The notes: generated by a model from the sequence alone, not told the origin. 64,000 nt of DNA from an uncultured Dokdonia sp. (GCF_947492535.1 NZ_CANLNH010000004.1:186001-250000), one strand, 5' to 3'; positions 1-9,699 are shown, counted from the stretch's first letter. Numbers and translations are program-made.

Positions 1-3
1 GGG

Positions 4-1065
4 ATGATGGCTTATTATCCGCTGTGGTTTTTATTTCTAGGGTTCTATTTTGTCTTTTTATACATAGGAGATCGTCATTTAAAAACAAAAAAAGAAGAAG
101 AGAAAAAAAGACAAGTAGCTTTTGAAAGTATTGTTACAGATTTTCAGATAGAAGGGCTAAATAAAATTTTCGAATCAAAAGAGTTACAAAATGTCATAGA
201 TGCTGATACCTATGATGTCACCCGAGTATTAAGTTATTTTGCAACCTCACTTTTTGATAAGCGTACAGTAGATGATGTGCTTTGGGATATTGTAAGAAAT
301 GCCATTGGAAAATTAGACTTAGAAGATTGTGTCATTTATATGTTAGATACAGAACGTAATGTATTGGTGCAAAAAGCTGCCTATGGAAATAAAGATAAAG
401 GAACCCGAAAAGTAGTAAGCCCTATAGAAATTCCTTTTGGAGAAGGGATTGTAGGTGCTGTTGCAAAAACGTGTAAATGGGAATGTATTTCTGATGTAAA
501 TCAAGATGCTAGATATGTAATAGATGATATGCAACGGCAATCAGAACTTGCTGTTCCTATTCATGATCAAGGAACTATTTTAGGAGTTCTAGATTCTGAA
601 CATTCTGAAAAAGAATTTTTCAAAAAGCAACATATATTCATCTTTCAACTTATTGCTAAACTTACAGCTACAAAAATCAAACAACTTGTAAAAAAAGAAG
701 TTACAACAATCACTAATGATAATGGGTATTATAAAGAACTATGTTTTCTGCTTGAGAATGAGAAAATCTATAAAAATCCAGATATAAGTTTAGGAAGTAT
801 TGCTGCAAGACTAGATATAAGCGTTACCTATCTATCTCAACTCATTAATAGAATAAGTGGCGTTAATTTTTCTGATTTCATAAATGAATATCGTGTCAAA
901 GAATCTCAACGATTACTCACACATCCCAATTATACGGGATACGCGATTCTTTCTATAGGATTAGAATCTGGCTTTAATTCGAAAAGTACGTTCTATGCTG
1001 CCTTTAAAAAGCATACAGGCGTTACTCCTTCCGTTTACAGGGTAAAAGCCCCATTTGAGTCCTAA
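4..1065 (+). CDS. GAF-domain AraC-type transcriptional regulator, membrane-anchored, possibly cut by window edge
   Basis: A short hydrophobic stretch (residues about 5-22) is followed by a charged linker, a GAF sensor domain (about 70-230) and a C-terminal AraC/XylS double helix-turn-helix (about 255-350, ending in the typical GVTPSVYR). GAF domains bind small molecules and AraC domains bind DNA, so this is probably a membrane-tethered one-component regulator. The single transmembrane segment at the very start could be the last helix of a longer 7TM or TPR sensor. The frame is open back to base 1, so the true start may lie outside the window. The ligand and targets cannot be read from the sequence. 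Confidence 0.8.
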   Translation: MMAYYPLWFLFLGFYFVFLYIGDRHLKTKKEEEKKRQVAFESIVTDFQIEGLNKIFESKELQNVIDADTYDVTRVLSYFATSLFDKRTVDDVLWDIVRNAIGKLDLEDCVIYMLDTERNVLVQKAAYGNKDKGTRKVVSPIEIPFGEGIVGAVAKTCKWECISDVNQDARYVIDDMQRQSELAVPIHDQGTILGVLDSEHSEKEFFKKQHIFIFQLIAKLTATKIKQLVKKEVTTITNDNGYYKELCFLLENEKIYKNPDISLGSIAARLDISVTYLSQLINRISGVNFSDFINEYRVKESQRLLTHPNYTGYAILSIGLESGFNSKSTFYAAFKKHTGVTPSVYRVKAPFES

Positions 1066-1112
1066 ATCTTTCAGACTGTATAATTACGGACACGTTTGAA
1101 AGAAGTCCAATC

Positions 1113-1120
1113 TAAGTTTG
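1113..1120 (+). promoter_or_regulatory. Putative -7 box (TAAGTTTG) for the collagen-like lipoprotein gene
   Basis: TAAGTTTG fits the Bacteroidetes -7 consensus TAnnTTTG and lies 28 bp before the ATG at 1149. A TTG occurs only 14 bp upstream, shorter than the usual 17-23 bp, so the -33 element is uncertain. Confidence 0.4.
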
Positions 1121-1148
1121 CTGCATTATTAACTATAAAATTTTTATA

Positions 1149-1742
1149 ATGAAAAATGCAATGCAATTTAGCAAACAACTATTAACTGTAATACTACTAA
1201 TTAGTTTCGTAATGAGCTGTTCTCCAGAAGATGGGGACATTGGACCAGAAGGACCACAAGGGCCACAAGGAGAACAAGGAATTCCAGGACCTGAAGGTGA
1301 ACAAGGTGAACAAGGAGAAACAGGAACCGCAAATGTGATTTATTCAGAATGGATACCATCAGGGTTTGCAAGTCCTATTACTGATGATTTTGATCAATTT
1401 GAATTAGACGTACCACAACTAAATGAAGTGCTTCAGGATTCAGGAGTGATATTAGTATACGCTCGTAGATCAACATTAATTTATCCAATTCCTATTACCT
1501 TTTTTGGAAGTCTGGATGAAAACTATAATTGGAGATTATTAACAACAAACGATGATATTATTGCTGTTCGAGTAAATTCAACCGATGGTGGAGTGATAGG
1601 AGAACCCTTTTTAAATGATGAATATCGTTATGTGTTAATTCCAGGAGGGCAAGAAGCAGAAAGCGGGCGTTCAATGAGTACTCAGGATTATCAGAATATG
1701 AGTTATGAAGAAATTGCCCAGTTATTTAATATTGAAGATTAA
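1149..1742 (+). CDS. Lipoprotein with collagen-like Gly-X-Y repeat
   Basis: A 197-aa protein with a lipoprotein signal peptide (hydrophobic segment, then lipobox V-M-S-C, Cys24). Directly after the lipid-anchor Cys come about ten Gly-X-Y triplets rich in Pro, Glu and Gln (about residues 30-58), as in bacterial collagen-like proteins. The remaining 135 residues are a globular domain I do not recognise. It is probably exported to the outer membrane with the collagen-like stalk as a spacer. It is monocistronic, with a -7 box upstream and a strong terminator downstream. The substrate or partner is unknown. Confidence 0.8.
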   Translation: MKNAMQFSKQLLTVILLISFVMSCSPEDGDIGPEGPQGPQGEQGIPGPEGEQGEQGETGTANVIYSEWIPSGFASPITDDFDQFELDVPQLNEVLQDSGVILVYARRSTLIYPIPITFFGSLDENYNWRLLTTNDDIIAVRVNSTDGGVIGEPFLNDEYRYVLIPGGQEAESGRSMSTQDYQNMSYEEIAQLFNIED

Positions 1743-1780
1743 GATCACAAACGCAATCCTTTTATTCCCTAATTATCAAA

Positions 1781-1810
1781 AGCAGTTAAGATGTATTAAC
1801 TGCTTTTTTT
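1781..1810 (+). terminator. Rho-independent terminator
   Basis: A perfect 9-bp stem AGCAGTTAA / TTAACTGCT (1781-1789, 1796-1804) with a 6-nt loop and a T run. It ends the collagen-like lipoprotein gene. Confidence 0.85.
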
Positions 1811-1822
1811 GTATTTTAGAAT

Positions 1823-2719
1823 ATGGCGCATCATCACAATCATACACATGGTCATACTCACGATACAGGTAATATTAAAGTTGCTTTTTTTATCAATCTG
1901 CTCTTTACTATTATTGAGGTCATTGGGGGTGTTCTGACGAATAGTGTCGCTATTCTATCAGATGCAGTGCACGATTTAGGGGATAGTTTGTCACTAGGTC
2001 TGGCTTGGTACTTTCAAAACTATGCTAAGAAGAAAAGAAGTCCCTCGTTTAGTTATGGTTATGGTCGTTTTTCTTTACTAGGCGCTATTATAAACTCTAT
2101 TGTCCTAGTGGTAGGAAGTATCTTTATTCTTGTAGAAGCAATTCCTAGATTAATAGCACCACAGCAACCAGAAACACAAGGAATGATGTTACTGGCAATA
2201 CTAGGTGTTATTTTTAATGGAGCTGCTGTCTTGCGTTTGAAAAAGGGAACAAGCGTTAATGAACGCGTAGTCTCTCTTCATTTATTGGAAGATATATTAG
2301 GATGGATTGCAGTACTTATAGGATCTATTATCATGCATTTTTTTGATATTCCTATTATAGATCCAATTTTGTCGTTAGGAATCGCACTGTTTATTTTAAT
2401 AAATGTCTACAAAAATCTTAAAGAAACTATTCAAATAGTGATGCAGGGTGTGCCGGGGAATACAGACGTAAAGGATGTAAAACAGAAATTGCTTTCCTAT
2501 CCAGACATCGTTGCAGTGCATGATATTCATATTTGGTCTATGGATGGAGAATATACCATTATGACAGCTCATATTGTTGTGCAAAATAAAGACACACTTA
2601 TTGCACTAGACTCTCTTAAAAAGAAAATAAGAGAAGACTTAAAAGAACTTCATATAGAACATGTAACGCTTGAATTTGAAGATGTAGGAGAAAATTGTGG
2701 CGTTCTAGATATAGAATAA
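1823..2719 (+). CDS. Cation diffusion facilitator (CDF) family metal/proton antiporter
   Basis: A 298-aa inner-membrane transporter that would export Zn(II), Co(II) or similar divalent cations. The N-terminus has a His-rich stretch (7 His in the first 13 residues). About six transmembrane helices follow. The metal-site signature HxxxD is present twice (His50-Asp54 in helix 2 and His153-Asp157 in helix 5), typical of Zn-transporting CDFs. The C-terminal 95 residues form the cytoplasmic ferredoxin-like dimerisation domain (HDIHIWSMDG motif). The ATG lies just 12 bases after the previous terminator's T run, so its promoter must overlap that terminator or expression depends on readthrough. Metal specificity cannot be assigned. 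Confidence 0.9.
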   Translation: MAHHHNHTHGHTHDTGNIKVAFFINLLFTIIEVIGGVLTNSVAILSDAVHDLGDSLSLGLAWYFQNYAKKKRSPSFSYGYGRFSLLGAIINSIVLVVGSIFILVEAIPRLIAPQQPETQGMMLLAILGVIFNGAAVLRLKKGTSVNERVVSLHLLEDILGWIAVLIGSIIMHFFDIPIIDPILSLGIALFILINVYKNLKETIQIVMQGVPGNTDVKDVKQKLLSYPDIVAVHDIHIWSMDGEYTIMTAHIVVQNKDTLIALDSLKKKIREDLKELHIEHVTLEFEDVGENCGVLDIE

Positions 2720-2794
2720 ACATAATATTTAATGTAACATAAAGAAGTGTTTGTTGTCTATTAGGACATCAATCAAATCACCAAGTCATTATCA

Positions 2795-3955
2795 ATGACA
2801 GTACAACCTCAATTTTCGCTTTTTGACCTTCTTATGCTAATTGGCATTACACAAGGCGTGGTGATGAGTGTGCTGTTATTCCGTTCAAAGAATAATAAAC
2901 GAAGTAATCCTTTCTTAGCATTAGGAATCCTTGCCTTTTCTTGGGTAAGTACCAAACCGCTTTTACATACGCTACATCTTTGGGATACTTCTTTTTTTAG
3001 GTATTTTCCTAATGGAGCCGATTTAGCAATAGCACCATTACTGTATTTCTATTTGGTCTCTTTGGTAGATGCTGAGTTTCGCTTTTCGCGAAAGCATATC
3101 ATACACTTTGTCCCTTTTATACTATTACAAGCGTATTTGACTTTTATTTATTTTTCATTAGTAGGAACTTCAGATTTAGTAATGAAAGATCAGATAGCAA
3201 ATAGTCTTTACTTTAACCCCGTAAAAGATCTAGAAAGCCATGGTACGGCGCTATCTTCTGTGGTGTATCTCATACTTTCATTTGTAAAATTTAAGAAATA
3301 TAGGGAGTGGCTTTCCAATACAATATCTGACAGTACATTTCCAGAATTTAAATGGATGAAACAATTATTATTCCTGTGTTTAGCAATAGGCGCTTTTTTA
3401 GTATTTAATTATAGCGCAGATCTTTTGTTTCATCTTAATAGAATTACAGATCTTCATTGGACAATATTCTCACTTTTTGGAGCTTTCTCAATATATTATT
3501 TAGGAATTGCAGGGTATAAATTACCCAATTACGAATTAAAACTTCAAGAAGATATTGCTGTGGCACCTTCAAAAAAAGATCCAAATACTTTTAAAAAAAT
3601 AAAGCCCTCTCAAAGAGATACTGAAATAGTTGAGGTAATTAGAGTAGCATTAGAAGAAGATAAAGTATTTCTAAATCCTACATTAAATATTCAAGAGCTT
3701 TCGCGAAAGCTATCATTGCCACAACAAGAACTTTCTCAAGTGATCAATGCGCATTTTCATAAAAAGTTTAGAGATCTTATTAACGAATACCGCGTTGAAG
3801 AAGTAAAGAAAATGCTTCACAATGAAAAGATGTCTCATATGTCTATTTTAGGAGTTGCCTTAGAATGCGGGTTCAATTCGGAAGCTACATTTTATAGAAT
3901 CTTTAAAAAGAATACTGGTCTTTCTCCAAAAGAATATAGACTGCAATCTACATAG
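2795..3955 (+). CDS. Membrane AraC-family transcriptional regulator
   Basis: A 386-aa protein with about seven hydrophobic segments in residues 10-245 and a C-terminal AraC helix-turn-helix pair (about 280-383, ending TGLSPKEYRL). This layout is common in Flavobacteria, where the membrane part is thought to sense a signal. Two copies of the genome palindrome lie inside the gene. A variant at 3081-3095 encodes FSRK in a membrane loop. A perfect copy at 3697-3710 encodes LSRKL in the first HTH helix. The gene directly precedes a serine hydrolase it may control, which is inference from position only. Confidence 0.85.
   Translation: MTVQPQFSLFDLLMLIGITQGVVMSVLLFRSKNNKRSNPFLALGILAFSWVSTKPLLHTLHLWDTSFFRYFPNGADLAIAPLLYFYLVSLVDAEFRFSRKHIIHFVPFILLQAYLTFIYFSLVGTSDLVMKDQIANSLYFNPVKDLESHGTALSSVVYLILSFVKFKKYREWLSNTISDSTFPEFKWMKQLLFLCLAIGAFLVFNYSADLLFHLNRITDLHWTIFSLFGAFSIYYLGIAGYKLPNYELKLQEDIAVAPSKKDPNTFKKIKPSQRDTEIVEVIRVALEEDKVFLNPTLNIQELSRKLSLPQQELSQVINAHFHKKFRDLINEYRVEEVKKMLHNEKMSHMSILGVALECGFNSEATFYRIFKKNTGLSPKEYRLQST
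3081..3095. repeat. Degenerate copy of the dispersed palindrome, in CDS
   Basis: GCTTTTCGCGAAAGC: the core TTTCGCGAAA and the right arm are intact, and the left arm has one extra T. It is read as F-R-F-S-R-K-H within the membrane part of the AraC regulator. Confidence 0.6.
3697..3710. repeat. Dispersed palindrome GCTTTCGCGAAAGC, in CDS
   Basis: An exact 14-bp copy, palindromic over 16 bp (3696-3711). It is read in frame as L-S-R-K-L at the start of the DNA-binding domain of the AraC regulator. Confidence 0.95.
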
Positions 3956-4044
3956 GTCTATTTTTTTACTCTCAAAACGTATTTTGGGAAGTTTGATGTC
4001 TTTAAAAACACGTTGTTTGACGCATCAATCAAAAATCAATCAAA

Positions 4045-5505
4045 ATGAAACTTAAAAAAATTACTATAATTAGTATTGCCTTAATCCTATGTGTATGGGG
4101 CATATTTTCAATGTCTATCCAAAACTGGTTTTATAGTAACCCCGCTTATGTAGGGAAAGCTTTTCAAAAACAAATAACTTTTGAAAATTCAAGTTTTACC
4201 CAGGAAAAACTAGATGAAATTGCATCCTATTTAGAAGATGAGTCAGAAACATCTAGTATGCTTGTTTTGGAAAATGGAAAAGTAATCTATGAATATGGAG
4301 ATCAATCTCAAGTAAGTTACATTGCCTCCTGTAGAAAAAGTGTGCTGGCGATGCTTTATGGTAAGTATGTAGCTAATGGAACTATAGATTTACAACAAAC
4401 AATAGGAGATATCGGGATTGATGAAGACGACGGCTTATTGACTATAGAGAAACAAGCTACAATAGAGAATGTTATTAGTTCTAGGTCTGGGGTGTTTCAC
4501 ATTCCTGCAAATGGTGGTTATGATGAAAAAAATATTAAAGAAAGAGGTACTGTACAACCTGGAGAATACTTTGTATATAATAACTGGGATTTTAATGTAG
4601 CCGGTTATATTCTAGAACAAAAATCTGGAAAATCTGTATATGAGGAAATCGAAGAACAGCTAGCTATTCCATTGGGATTTGAAGATTGGAATATTGAAAA
4701 TCAAAAGAGAACCATTAATGAAGATAAATCTAGATATTCTGCCTATCACATTCATATATCTACTCGAGATATGGCAAAAATAGGACAATTGATGCTTCAG
4801 AAAGGTCAATGGGAAGGCAAGCAGCTCATCTCAAAACAATGGGTTGAAAAAATAACTTCTACGATTACACCAGTTGAAACAGTAAATCAGAGAGATCAAA
4901 TAGATATTTCGAGTCCTGTTCAATTTTCTTATGGAAATATGTGGTGGCTTGTTGAGCGGTTCTATGATAATCCAGATTTTGAAGGAGCATATACAGCGAG
5001 TGGCTACGCAGGGCAATTCATCACGGTAATTCCTAAGCGTAATGTAGTTATAGCGCATAAAACAAATATGGATTTATTGACCTATGCAGGATTATCACAA
5101 CGTTCTTCAACACCATCATGGCGATATTGGGTGATACTGAGAAAATTATTGTTAAATAAGAAAAACCTTAAAGAACTAGCAAAAGAAAAATCGGTAAATG
5201 AGATGATTGCCTTTATTAAAGAAACAAGGAATGAGCAATCAATATATGATATTTCTGAAGGCGCACTTAGAGTATATGGAAAAACTCTAATGGATCAAGG
5301 AAATTATGAAGAAGCTATTCAATTTTTTGAGTTGTCCATTGCACGATACCCTTCAGGATATTATACACACTATACCCTTGATTATTATGGGAAATGCCTG
5401 TTAAAACTAAATAGGAATCAAGAAGCTATTAAAGTATTTGAAAACTCCTTAAAATTTAATCCTGACAATGAGGAGATTGTGGCTATACTAAGTGATTTGA
5501 AATGA
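4045..5505 (+). CDS. Serine hydrolase, class C beta-lactamase/esterase fold, with C-terminal TPRs
   Basis: A 486-aa exported or membrane-anchored protein (hydrophobic segment 6-24). The active-site SxxK is Ser95-Cys-Arg-Lys98, and the YxN motif is Tyr178-Asn-Asn180. A GYAGQF segment near 318 takes the place of the family's third motif. Residues about 400-486 form two TPR units (QGNYEEAIQFFELSI and LNRNQEAIKVFENSL). Members of this family are peptidases, esterases and peptidoglycan hydrolases, and true beta-lactam resistance is not implied. The TPR tail suggests a protein partner. The gene follows an AraC regulator by 90 bp and has its own upstream gap. Confidence 0.85.
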   Translation: MKLKKITIISIALILCVWGIFSMSIQNWFYSNPAYVGKAFQKQITFENSSFTQEKLDEIASYLEDESETSSMLVLENGKVIYEYGDQSQVSYIASCRKSVLAMLYGKYVANGTIDLQQTIGDIGIDEDDGLLTIEKQATIENVISSRSGVFHIPANGGYDEKNIKERGTVQPGEYFVYNNWDFNVAGYILEQKSGKSVYEEIEEQLAIPLGFEDWNIENQKRTINEDKSRYSAYHIHISTRDMAKIGQLMLQKGQWEGKQLISKQWVEKITSTITPVETVNQRDQIDISSPVQFSYGNMWWLVERFYDNPDFEGAYTASGYAGQFITVIPKRNVVIAHKTNMDLLTYAGLSQRSSTPSWRYWVILRKLLLNKKNLKELAKEKSVNEMIAFIKETRNEQSIYDISEGALRVYGKTLMDQGNYEEAIQFFELSIARYPSGYYTHYTLDYYGKCLLKLNRNQEAIKVFENSLKFNPDNEEIVAILSDLK

Positions 5506-5532
5506 CTTTTTTATTCTAAATTTTCAAAGTCC

Positions 5533-5546
5533 GCTTTCGCGAAAGC
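5533..5546. repeat. Dispersed palindrome GCTTTCGCGAAAGC, intergenic
   Basis: An exact copy (CG-flanked, 5532-5547), 27 bp after the stop of the serine hydrolase, followed by GTATAAAACCC as at several other copies. Confidence 0.95.
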
Positions 5547-5702
5547 GTATAAAACCCTAAAATTAGTTTAAAATACTTTCATAAATATTGAAAGTGTTCA
5601 ATATTACACTTTTGATTATGGAGTCTTAAGAATAATAGGTTAAACACAGGTAGGATGCTTCTTATAATCATTCTAAATAGAAGCAATCCCTGCCTGTTAA
5701 AG

Positions 5703-5733
5703 TTGTTAAAATAACGTTTGCGCCGTACATTTG
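5703..5733 (+). promoter_or_regulatory. Promoter of the sdhCAB operon
   Basis: TTG at 5703-5705, a 20-bp spacer, and TACATTTG at 5726-5733 match the Bacteroidetes housekeeping consensus TTG-N19-21-TAnnTTTG. The 5' leader would be about 20 nt before the sdhC ATG. The rest of the 5506-5759 gap holds only the palindrome. Confidence 0.75.
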
Positions 5734-5759
5734 TGTGAATTATTTAAATCAACTTTTTA

Positions 5760-6455
5760 ATGAGCGGATTATTAAAATCTTCAATAGGTAGAAAAGTCGC
5801 AATGGCACTTTCAGGCCTTTTCCTCGTTGTTTTTCTTACACAACATTTTGTTATTAACCTTTCTTCGGTACTTTCCCCAGATACATTTAATACGTGGTCT
5901 CATTTTATGGGAACCAACGGATTAGTTCAGTTTGGATTGCAACCTGTACTGATTTTTGGAGTCGTTTTTCATTTTGTAATGGGAATCAGATTAGAACTTC
6001 AAAATAGAAAAGCACGTCCCGTAAAATATGTGAGTTATAAAGGAAGTGCAAATGCAAACTGGATGTCACGTAACATGATCATTACAGGACTTGTTATATT
6101 AGCATTTTTTGGACTTCATTTTTATGATTTCTTTTTTCCAGAACTTGCACATAAGTATATAGATGGGGATATGTCAGGACTTTTAGATCCTAATAATCCA
6201 GCTTTGGGATATAAATATCACCCAGAAACCGTACATAAATTTGAACCATTTTGGAGAGTTGTACTTTATGTAATTTCATTTGTATTATTGATGTTGCATT
6301 TACTACACGGTTTCCAATCGTCACTCCAATCTATTGGATTTAATAATAAATATTCTAAAGCACTTAAAGTAGTGACAAAGGCATGGGCAATTATTATCCC
6401 AGTAGGATTCATTTTTATTGCACTATATCATCACTTTAATCAACTTTCACACTAA
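5760..6455 (+). CDS. sdhC: Succinate dehydrogenase/fumarate reductase cytochrome b subunit
   Basis: A 231-aa integral membrane protein with five predicted helices, the single-anchor diheme type used with SdhA and SdhB in Bacteroidetes. It anchors the catalytic subunits to the inner membrane and passes electrons to or from menaquinone. Several membrane His residues (for example in LTQHFV, FHFVMG and LHLLHGF) are candidate heme ligands. It is the first gene of the operon, 9 bp before sdhA, behind a good housekeeping promoter. Confidence 0.95.
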   Translation: MSGLLKSSIGRKVAMALSGLFLVVFLTQHFVINLSSVLSPDTFNTWSHFMGTNGLVQFGLQPVLIFGVVFHFVMGIRLELQNRKARPVKYVSYKGSANANWMSRNMIITGLVILAFFGLHFYDFFFPELAHKYIDGDMSGLLDPNNPALGYKYHPETVHKFEPFWRVVLYVISFVLLMLHLLHGFQSSLQSIGFNNKYSKALKVVTKAWAIIIPVGFIFIALYHHFNQLSH

Positions 6456-6464
6456 AAAATCGCT

Positions 6465-8477
6465 ATGGCATTAGATTCAAAAATACCTTCGGGACCACTA
6501 GCAGATAAGTGGACACAATATAAAAATGATATTAATCTTGTAAACCCAGCAAACAAGCGTCTTATTGATGTGATTGTTGTAGGAACAGGACTTGCAGGAG
6601 GATCTGCAGCGGCAACGCTAGCAGAATTAGGATATAACGTAAAAGCATTTTGCTTTCAAGATTCACCTCGTCGTGCGCACTCTATTGCAGCACAAGGAGG
6701 AATCAATGCAGCAAAAAATTACCAAGGAGATGGAGATTCTACCTACCGCCTTTTTTATGATACCGTAAAAGGAGGAGATTACCGTAGTCGTGAGGCAAAT
6801 GTATATCGCCTTGCTGAGGTGTCTGCAAATATTATAGATCAATGTGTGGCTCAAGGAGTGCCATTTGCACGTGATTATGGAGGATTGCTAGATAACCGTT
6901 CTTTTGGTGGGGTACTAGTAAGTCGTACGTTTTATGCTAAAGGGCAAACAGGACAGCAGTTACTTTTAGGTGCATACTCTGCGATGAACCGTCAGATAGG
7001 TCGTGGTAAAATCAAAATGTACAACCGTCACGAAATGCTAGACGTTGTAAAAGTAGATGGAAAAGCAAGAGGAATCATTACACGTAACTTAGTTACTGGT
7101 GAAATTGAGCGTCACTCTGCACATGCTGTTGTATTAGGAACGGGAGGATACGGAAATGTATTCTATCTTTCTACCAATGCGATGGGATCTAATGTAACAG
7201 CTGCTTGGAAAGCGCATAAGCGTGGAGCTCATTTTGCAAATCCATGTTATACGCAAATTCACCCAACGTGTATTCCAGTATCTGGAGATCATCAGTCTAA
7301 ATTAACATTGATGTCTGAGTCTCTTCGTAATGATGGACGTATTTGGGTCCCTGCAAAGAAAGAAGACGCAGAAGCGATTAGAGCAGGTAAGTTGAAACCT
7401 ACTGAAATTGCTGAAGAAAATAGAGATTACTATCTAGAACGCCGTTACCCAGCCTTTGGAAACTTAGTGCCACGTGATGTAGCATCAAGAGCTGCAAAAG
7501 AACGTTGTGATGCAGGATTTGGTGTCAATAAAACAGGAGAAGCAGTATATCTTGATTTTGCAAGCGCCATTGAGCGTTATGGAAAAGAACAAGCGTATGT
7601 AACACATCAAGATGCAAATAATGCGGCACTAGTTAAAAAACTAGGGCAAGAGATCGTAAAGACAAAATATGGAAACTTATTCCAGATGTATGAGAAGATC
7701 GTAGATCAAAACCCATATGAAACACCTATGATGATTTATCCAGCGGTTCACTATACTATGGGAGGTCTATGGGTAGATTATAATCTACAAACATCTGTAG
7801 AAGGATTATACGCTATTGGAGAAGCAAACTTCTCAGATCATGGAGCTAACCGTTTAGGAGCCTCTGCATTAATGCAAGGACTTGCCGATGGATACTTCGT
7901 ATTACCGTATACTATTGGAGATTACTTATCTCAAGATATTCGTACAGGGCCTATTTCTACAGATACAAAAGAATTTGAAGAAGCAGAAAAGAATGTACGT
8001 TCTCAAATAGATGCTCTTGTAAATAATAATGGTACAAAAGCAGTTGATTATTTCCATAAGAAATTAGGAAAAATCATGTGGAACAAATGCGGAATGTCTC
8101 GTAACGCTAAAGATCTTCAAAGTGCTATCGATGAGATTGCAGCACTACGTGATGAATTCTATAAAGAAGTACGAGTGCCAGGTACAGAAAATGAGTTTAA
8201 CGAAGAGCTTGCAAAAGCATTACGTGTGGCAGATTTCTTAGAATTAGGAGAATTATTTGCAAAAGATGCATTGACACGTAACGAATCTTGTGGAGGACAC
8301 TTTCGTGAAGAGTCTGTTGAATTAGACGGTCCACAAAAAGGAGAAGCATTACGTGATGATAAGAACTTCACATTTGTATCTGCTTGGGAATATAAAGGAG
8401 CTCCTAAAGATGCAGTATTGCATAAAGAAGAGCTTACTTATGAAAATATTGAATTGAAACAAAGAAGTTATAAATAG
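6465..8477 (+). CDS. sdhA: Succinate dehydrogenase flavoprotein subunit
   Basis: A 670-aa FAD-binding subunit that oxidises succinate to fumarate (TCA cycle, complex II). The Rossmann motif [11 protein letters not shown] lies near residue 40. The segment [11 protein letters not shown] carries the His that would bind FAD covalently. The motif HPTC (about residue 265) and a conserved Arg-rich C-terminal region line the active site. The length is typical of the epsilonproteobacterial/Bacteroidetes-like SdhA group. It is normally followed directly by sdhB, but here a foreign small gene intervenes. Confidence 0.97.
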   Translation: MALDSKIPSGPLADKWTQYKNDINLVNPANKRLIDVIVVGTGLAGGSAAATLAELGYNVKAFCFQDSPRRAHSIAAQGGINAAKNYQGDGDSTYRLFYDTVKGGDYRSREANVYRLAEVSANIIDQCVAQGVPFARDYGGLLDNRSFGGVLVSRTFYAKGQTGQQLLLGAYSAMNRQIGRGKIKMYNRHEMLDVVKVDGKARGIITRNLVTGEIERHSAHAVVLGTGGYGNVFYLSTNAMGSNVTAAWKAHKRGAHFANPCYTQIHPTCIPVSGDHQSKLTLMSESLRNDGRIWVPAKKEDAEAIRAGKLKPTEIAEENRDYYLERRYPAFGNLVPRDVASRAAKERCDAGFGVNKTGEAVYLDFASAIERYGKEQAYVTHQDANNAALVKKLGQEIVKTKYGNLFQMYEKIVDQNPYETPMMIYPAVHYTMGGLWVDYNLQTSVEGLYAIGEANFSDHGANRLGASALMQGLADGYFVLPYTIGDYLSQDIRTGPISTDTKEFEEAEKNVRSQIDALVNNNGTKAVDYFHKKLGKIMWNKCGMSRNAKDLQSAIDEIAALRDEFYKEVRVPGTENEFNEELAKALRVADFLELGELFAKDALTRNESCGGHFREESVELDGPQKGEALRDDKNFTFVSAWEYKGAPKDAVLHKEELTYENIELKQRSYK

Positions 8478-8490
8478 AAGTTCGTTAATT

Positions 8491-8500
8491 GTTAAAAGTT
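8491..8500 (+). repeat. Left inverted-repeat arm flanking the four-helix-bundle gene
   Basis: GTTAAAAGTT, just after sdhA, is the reverse complement of AACTTTTAAC found twice (8893-8902 and 8907-8916) between the small gene and sdhB. The pair brackets the inserted unit. Confidence 0.6.
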
Positions 8501-8516
8501 GATTAGGTAAAGTTTA

Positions 8517-8894
8517 GTGAGTGATATTAAAAGTTTTGAAGATTTAGGATGCTGGCAAAAAGCAAGAGAACTTCGAAATGATGTTAAGAATCTTATTAAT
8601 ACTTTTCCAGACTTCGAAAAATATGAATTAGTTTCACAGATGCGTAGAGCCTCTCGGTCTGTGACTCATAATATAGCAGAAGGCTATGGACGTTTTCATT
8701 ATCAAGAAAACATTCAATTCTGTAGAATATCAAGAGGTTCATTATATGAGCTGTTAGATCAGTTTATTACTGCTTTAGATGAAAGTTATATTTCAGAAGA
8801 AGCATATTTGAAATATAAAAAACAGGTTAATGGTTGTTTAGCAATATTAAATGGATATATCAATTATCTAAAGAAAGCTAAAAGCTCCAATTAA
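8517..8894 (+). CDS. Four-helix-bundle protein (23S rRNA-intervening-sequence / S23 family)
   Basis: A 125-aa protein with the family signature (DLGCWQKARELRNDV near the start and RASRSVTHNIAEGYGRF in the middle). Members are first known from ORFs inside 23S rRNA intervening sequences but are often free-standing. The biochemical role is not established. The start is GTG at 8517, as no ATG is available before the conserved region. It sits between sdhA and sdhB, which normally adjoin, and is bracketed by GTTAAAAGTT/AACTTTTAAC repeats, which suggests insertion as a mobile-like unit. Confidence 0.85.
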   Translation: MSDIKSFEDLGCWQKARELRNDVKNLINTFPDFEKYELVSQMRRASRSVTHNIAEGYGRFHYQENIQFCRISRGSLYELLDQFITALDESYISEEAYLKYKKQVNGCLAILNGYINYLKKAKSSN

Positions 8895-8916
8895 CTTTTA
8901 ACATTTAACTTTTAAC
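8893..8916 (+). repeat. Right repeat arms (AACTTTTAAC twice) before sdhB
   Basis: Two copies of AACTTTTAAC with a 14-bp period, overlapping the stop codon of the four-helix-bundle gene and ending 1 bp before the sdhB ATG. They are inverted relative to 8491-8500. Confidence 0.6.
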
Positions 8917-8917
8917 T

Positions 8918-9664
8918 ATGAAGTTAACATTGAAAATTTGGCGTCAAAAGAACGCTCAAGCTAAAGGACAAATGGTGACATACCCTATTGATGGAATCGA
9001 TGGAGATATGTCTTTCTTAGAAATGATGGATGTGCTTAATGATGAGCTTATCAATAAAGGAGATGAGCCTGTGGTTTTTGATCACGATTGTCGTGAAGGA
9101 ATCTGTGGTTCATGTTCCATGTTTATTAATGGAGAAGCGCATGGTCCTGATCGTTTAGTGACCACCTGTCAACTTCACATGCGTAAATTTAAAGATGGCG
9201 ACACCATTACCATAGAGCCGTTTCGTGCAGGAGGTTTCCCTGTGATTAAAGATTTAATGGTAGACCGTTCTGCTTTTGATCGTATCCAGCATGCAGGAGG
9301 GTTTATCTCTATTAATACCTCTGGTAATACACAAGATGCAAATGCAATTCCTATAGAAAAAGCCGATGCCGATGCTGCCTTTGATGCAGCTACTTGTATA
9401 GGTTGTGGAGCTTGTGTAGCAAGTTGTAAAAATTCAAGCGCGATGCTTTTTGTAAGTGCAAAAGTGAGCCAGTTTTCACTATTACCACAAGGAAAAGTAG
9501 AGGCTACAGATCGTGTGATGAACATGGTAAAGCAAATGGATGAAGAAGGTTTTGGTAACTGTACCAATACAGGTGCTTGTGAAGTAGAGTGTCCAAAAGG
9601 AATATCACTAGAGAATATCGCACGTATGAATCGTGAATATCTATCTGCTAGTGTGAAAGGATAA
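8918..9664 (+). CDS. sdhB: Succinate dehydrogenase iron-sulfur subunit
   Basis: A 248-aa electron-transfer subunit of complex II. It has an N-terminal plant-type ferredoxin domain with the [2Fe-2S] cysteines in CREGICGSC plus a later Cys. A C-terminal domain follows, with [11 protein letters not shown] and [14 protein letters not shown] for the [4Fe-4S] and [3Fe-4S] clusters. It belongs to the sdhCA operon although it is separated from sdhA by the four-helix-bundle gene. A terminator follows. Confidence 0.97.
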   Translation: MKLTLKIWRQKNAQAKGQMVTYPIDGIDGDMSFLEMMDVLNDELINKGDEPVVFDHDCREGICGSCSMFINGEAHGPDRLVTTCQLHMRKFKDGDTITIEPFRAGGFPVIKDLMVDRSAFDRIQHAGGFISINTSGNTQDANAIPIEKADADAAFDAATCIGCGACVASCKNSSAMLFVSAKVSQFSLLPQGKVEATDRVMNMVKQMDEEGFGNCTNTGACEVECPKGISLENIARMNREYLSASVKG

Positions 9665-9668
9665 TTAC

Positions 9669-9688
9669 ATTCCTGCGTAAGCGGGAAT
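9669..9688 (+). repeat. Short GC-rich imperfect palindrome after sdhB
   Basis: ATTCCTGCGTAAGCGGGAAT forms an 8-bp stem with one G-T pair and a 4-nt loop. It stands out as GC-rich in an AT-rich region and resembles short palindromes scattered in related genomes (recollection). It may help termination. Confidence 0.5.
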
Positions 9689-9699
9689 TTTATAATATG

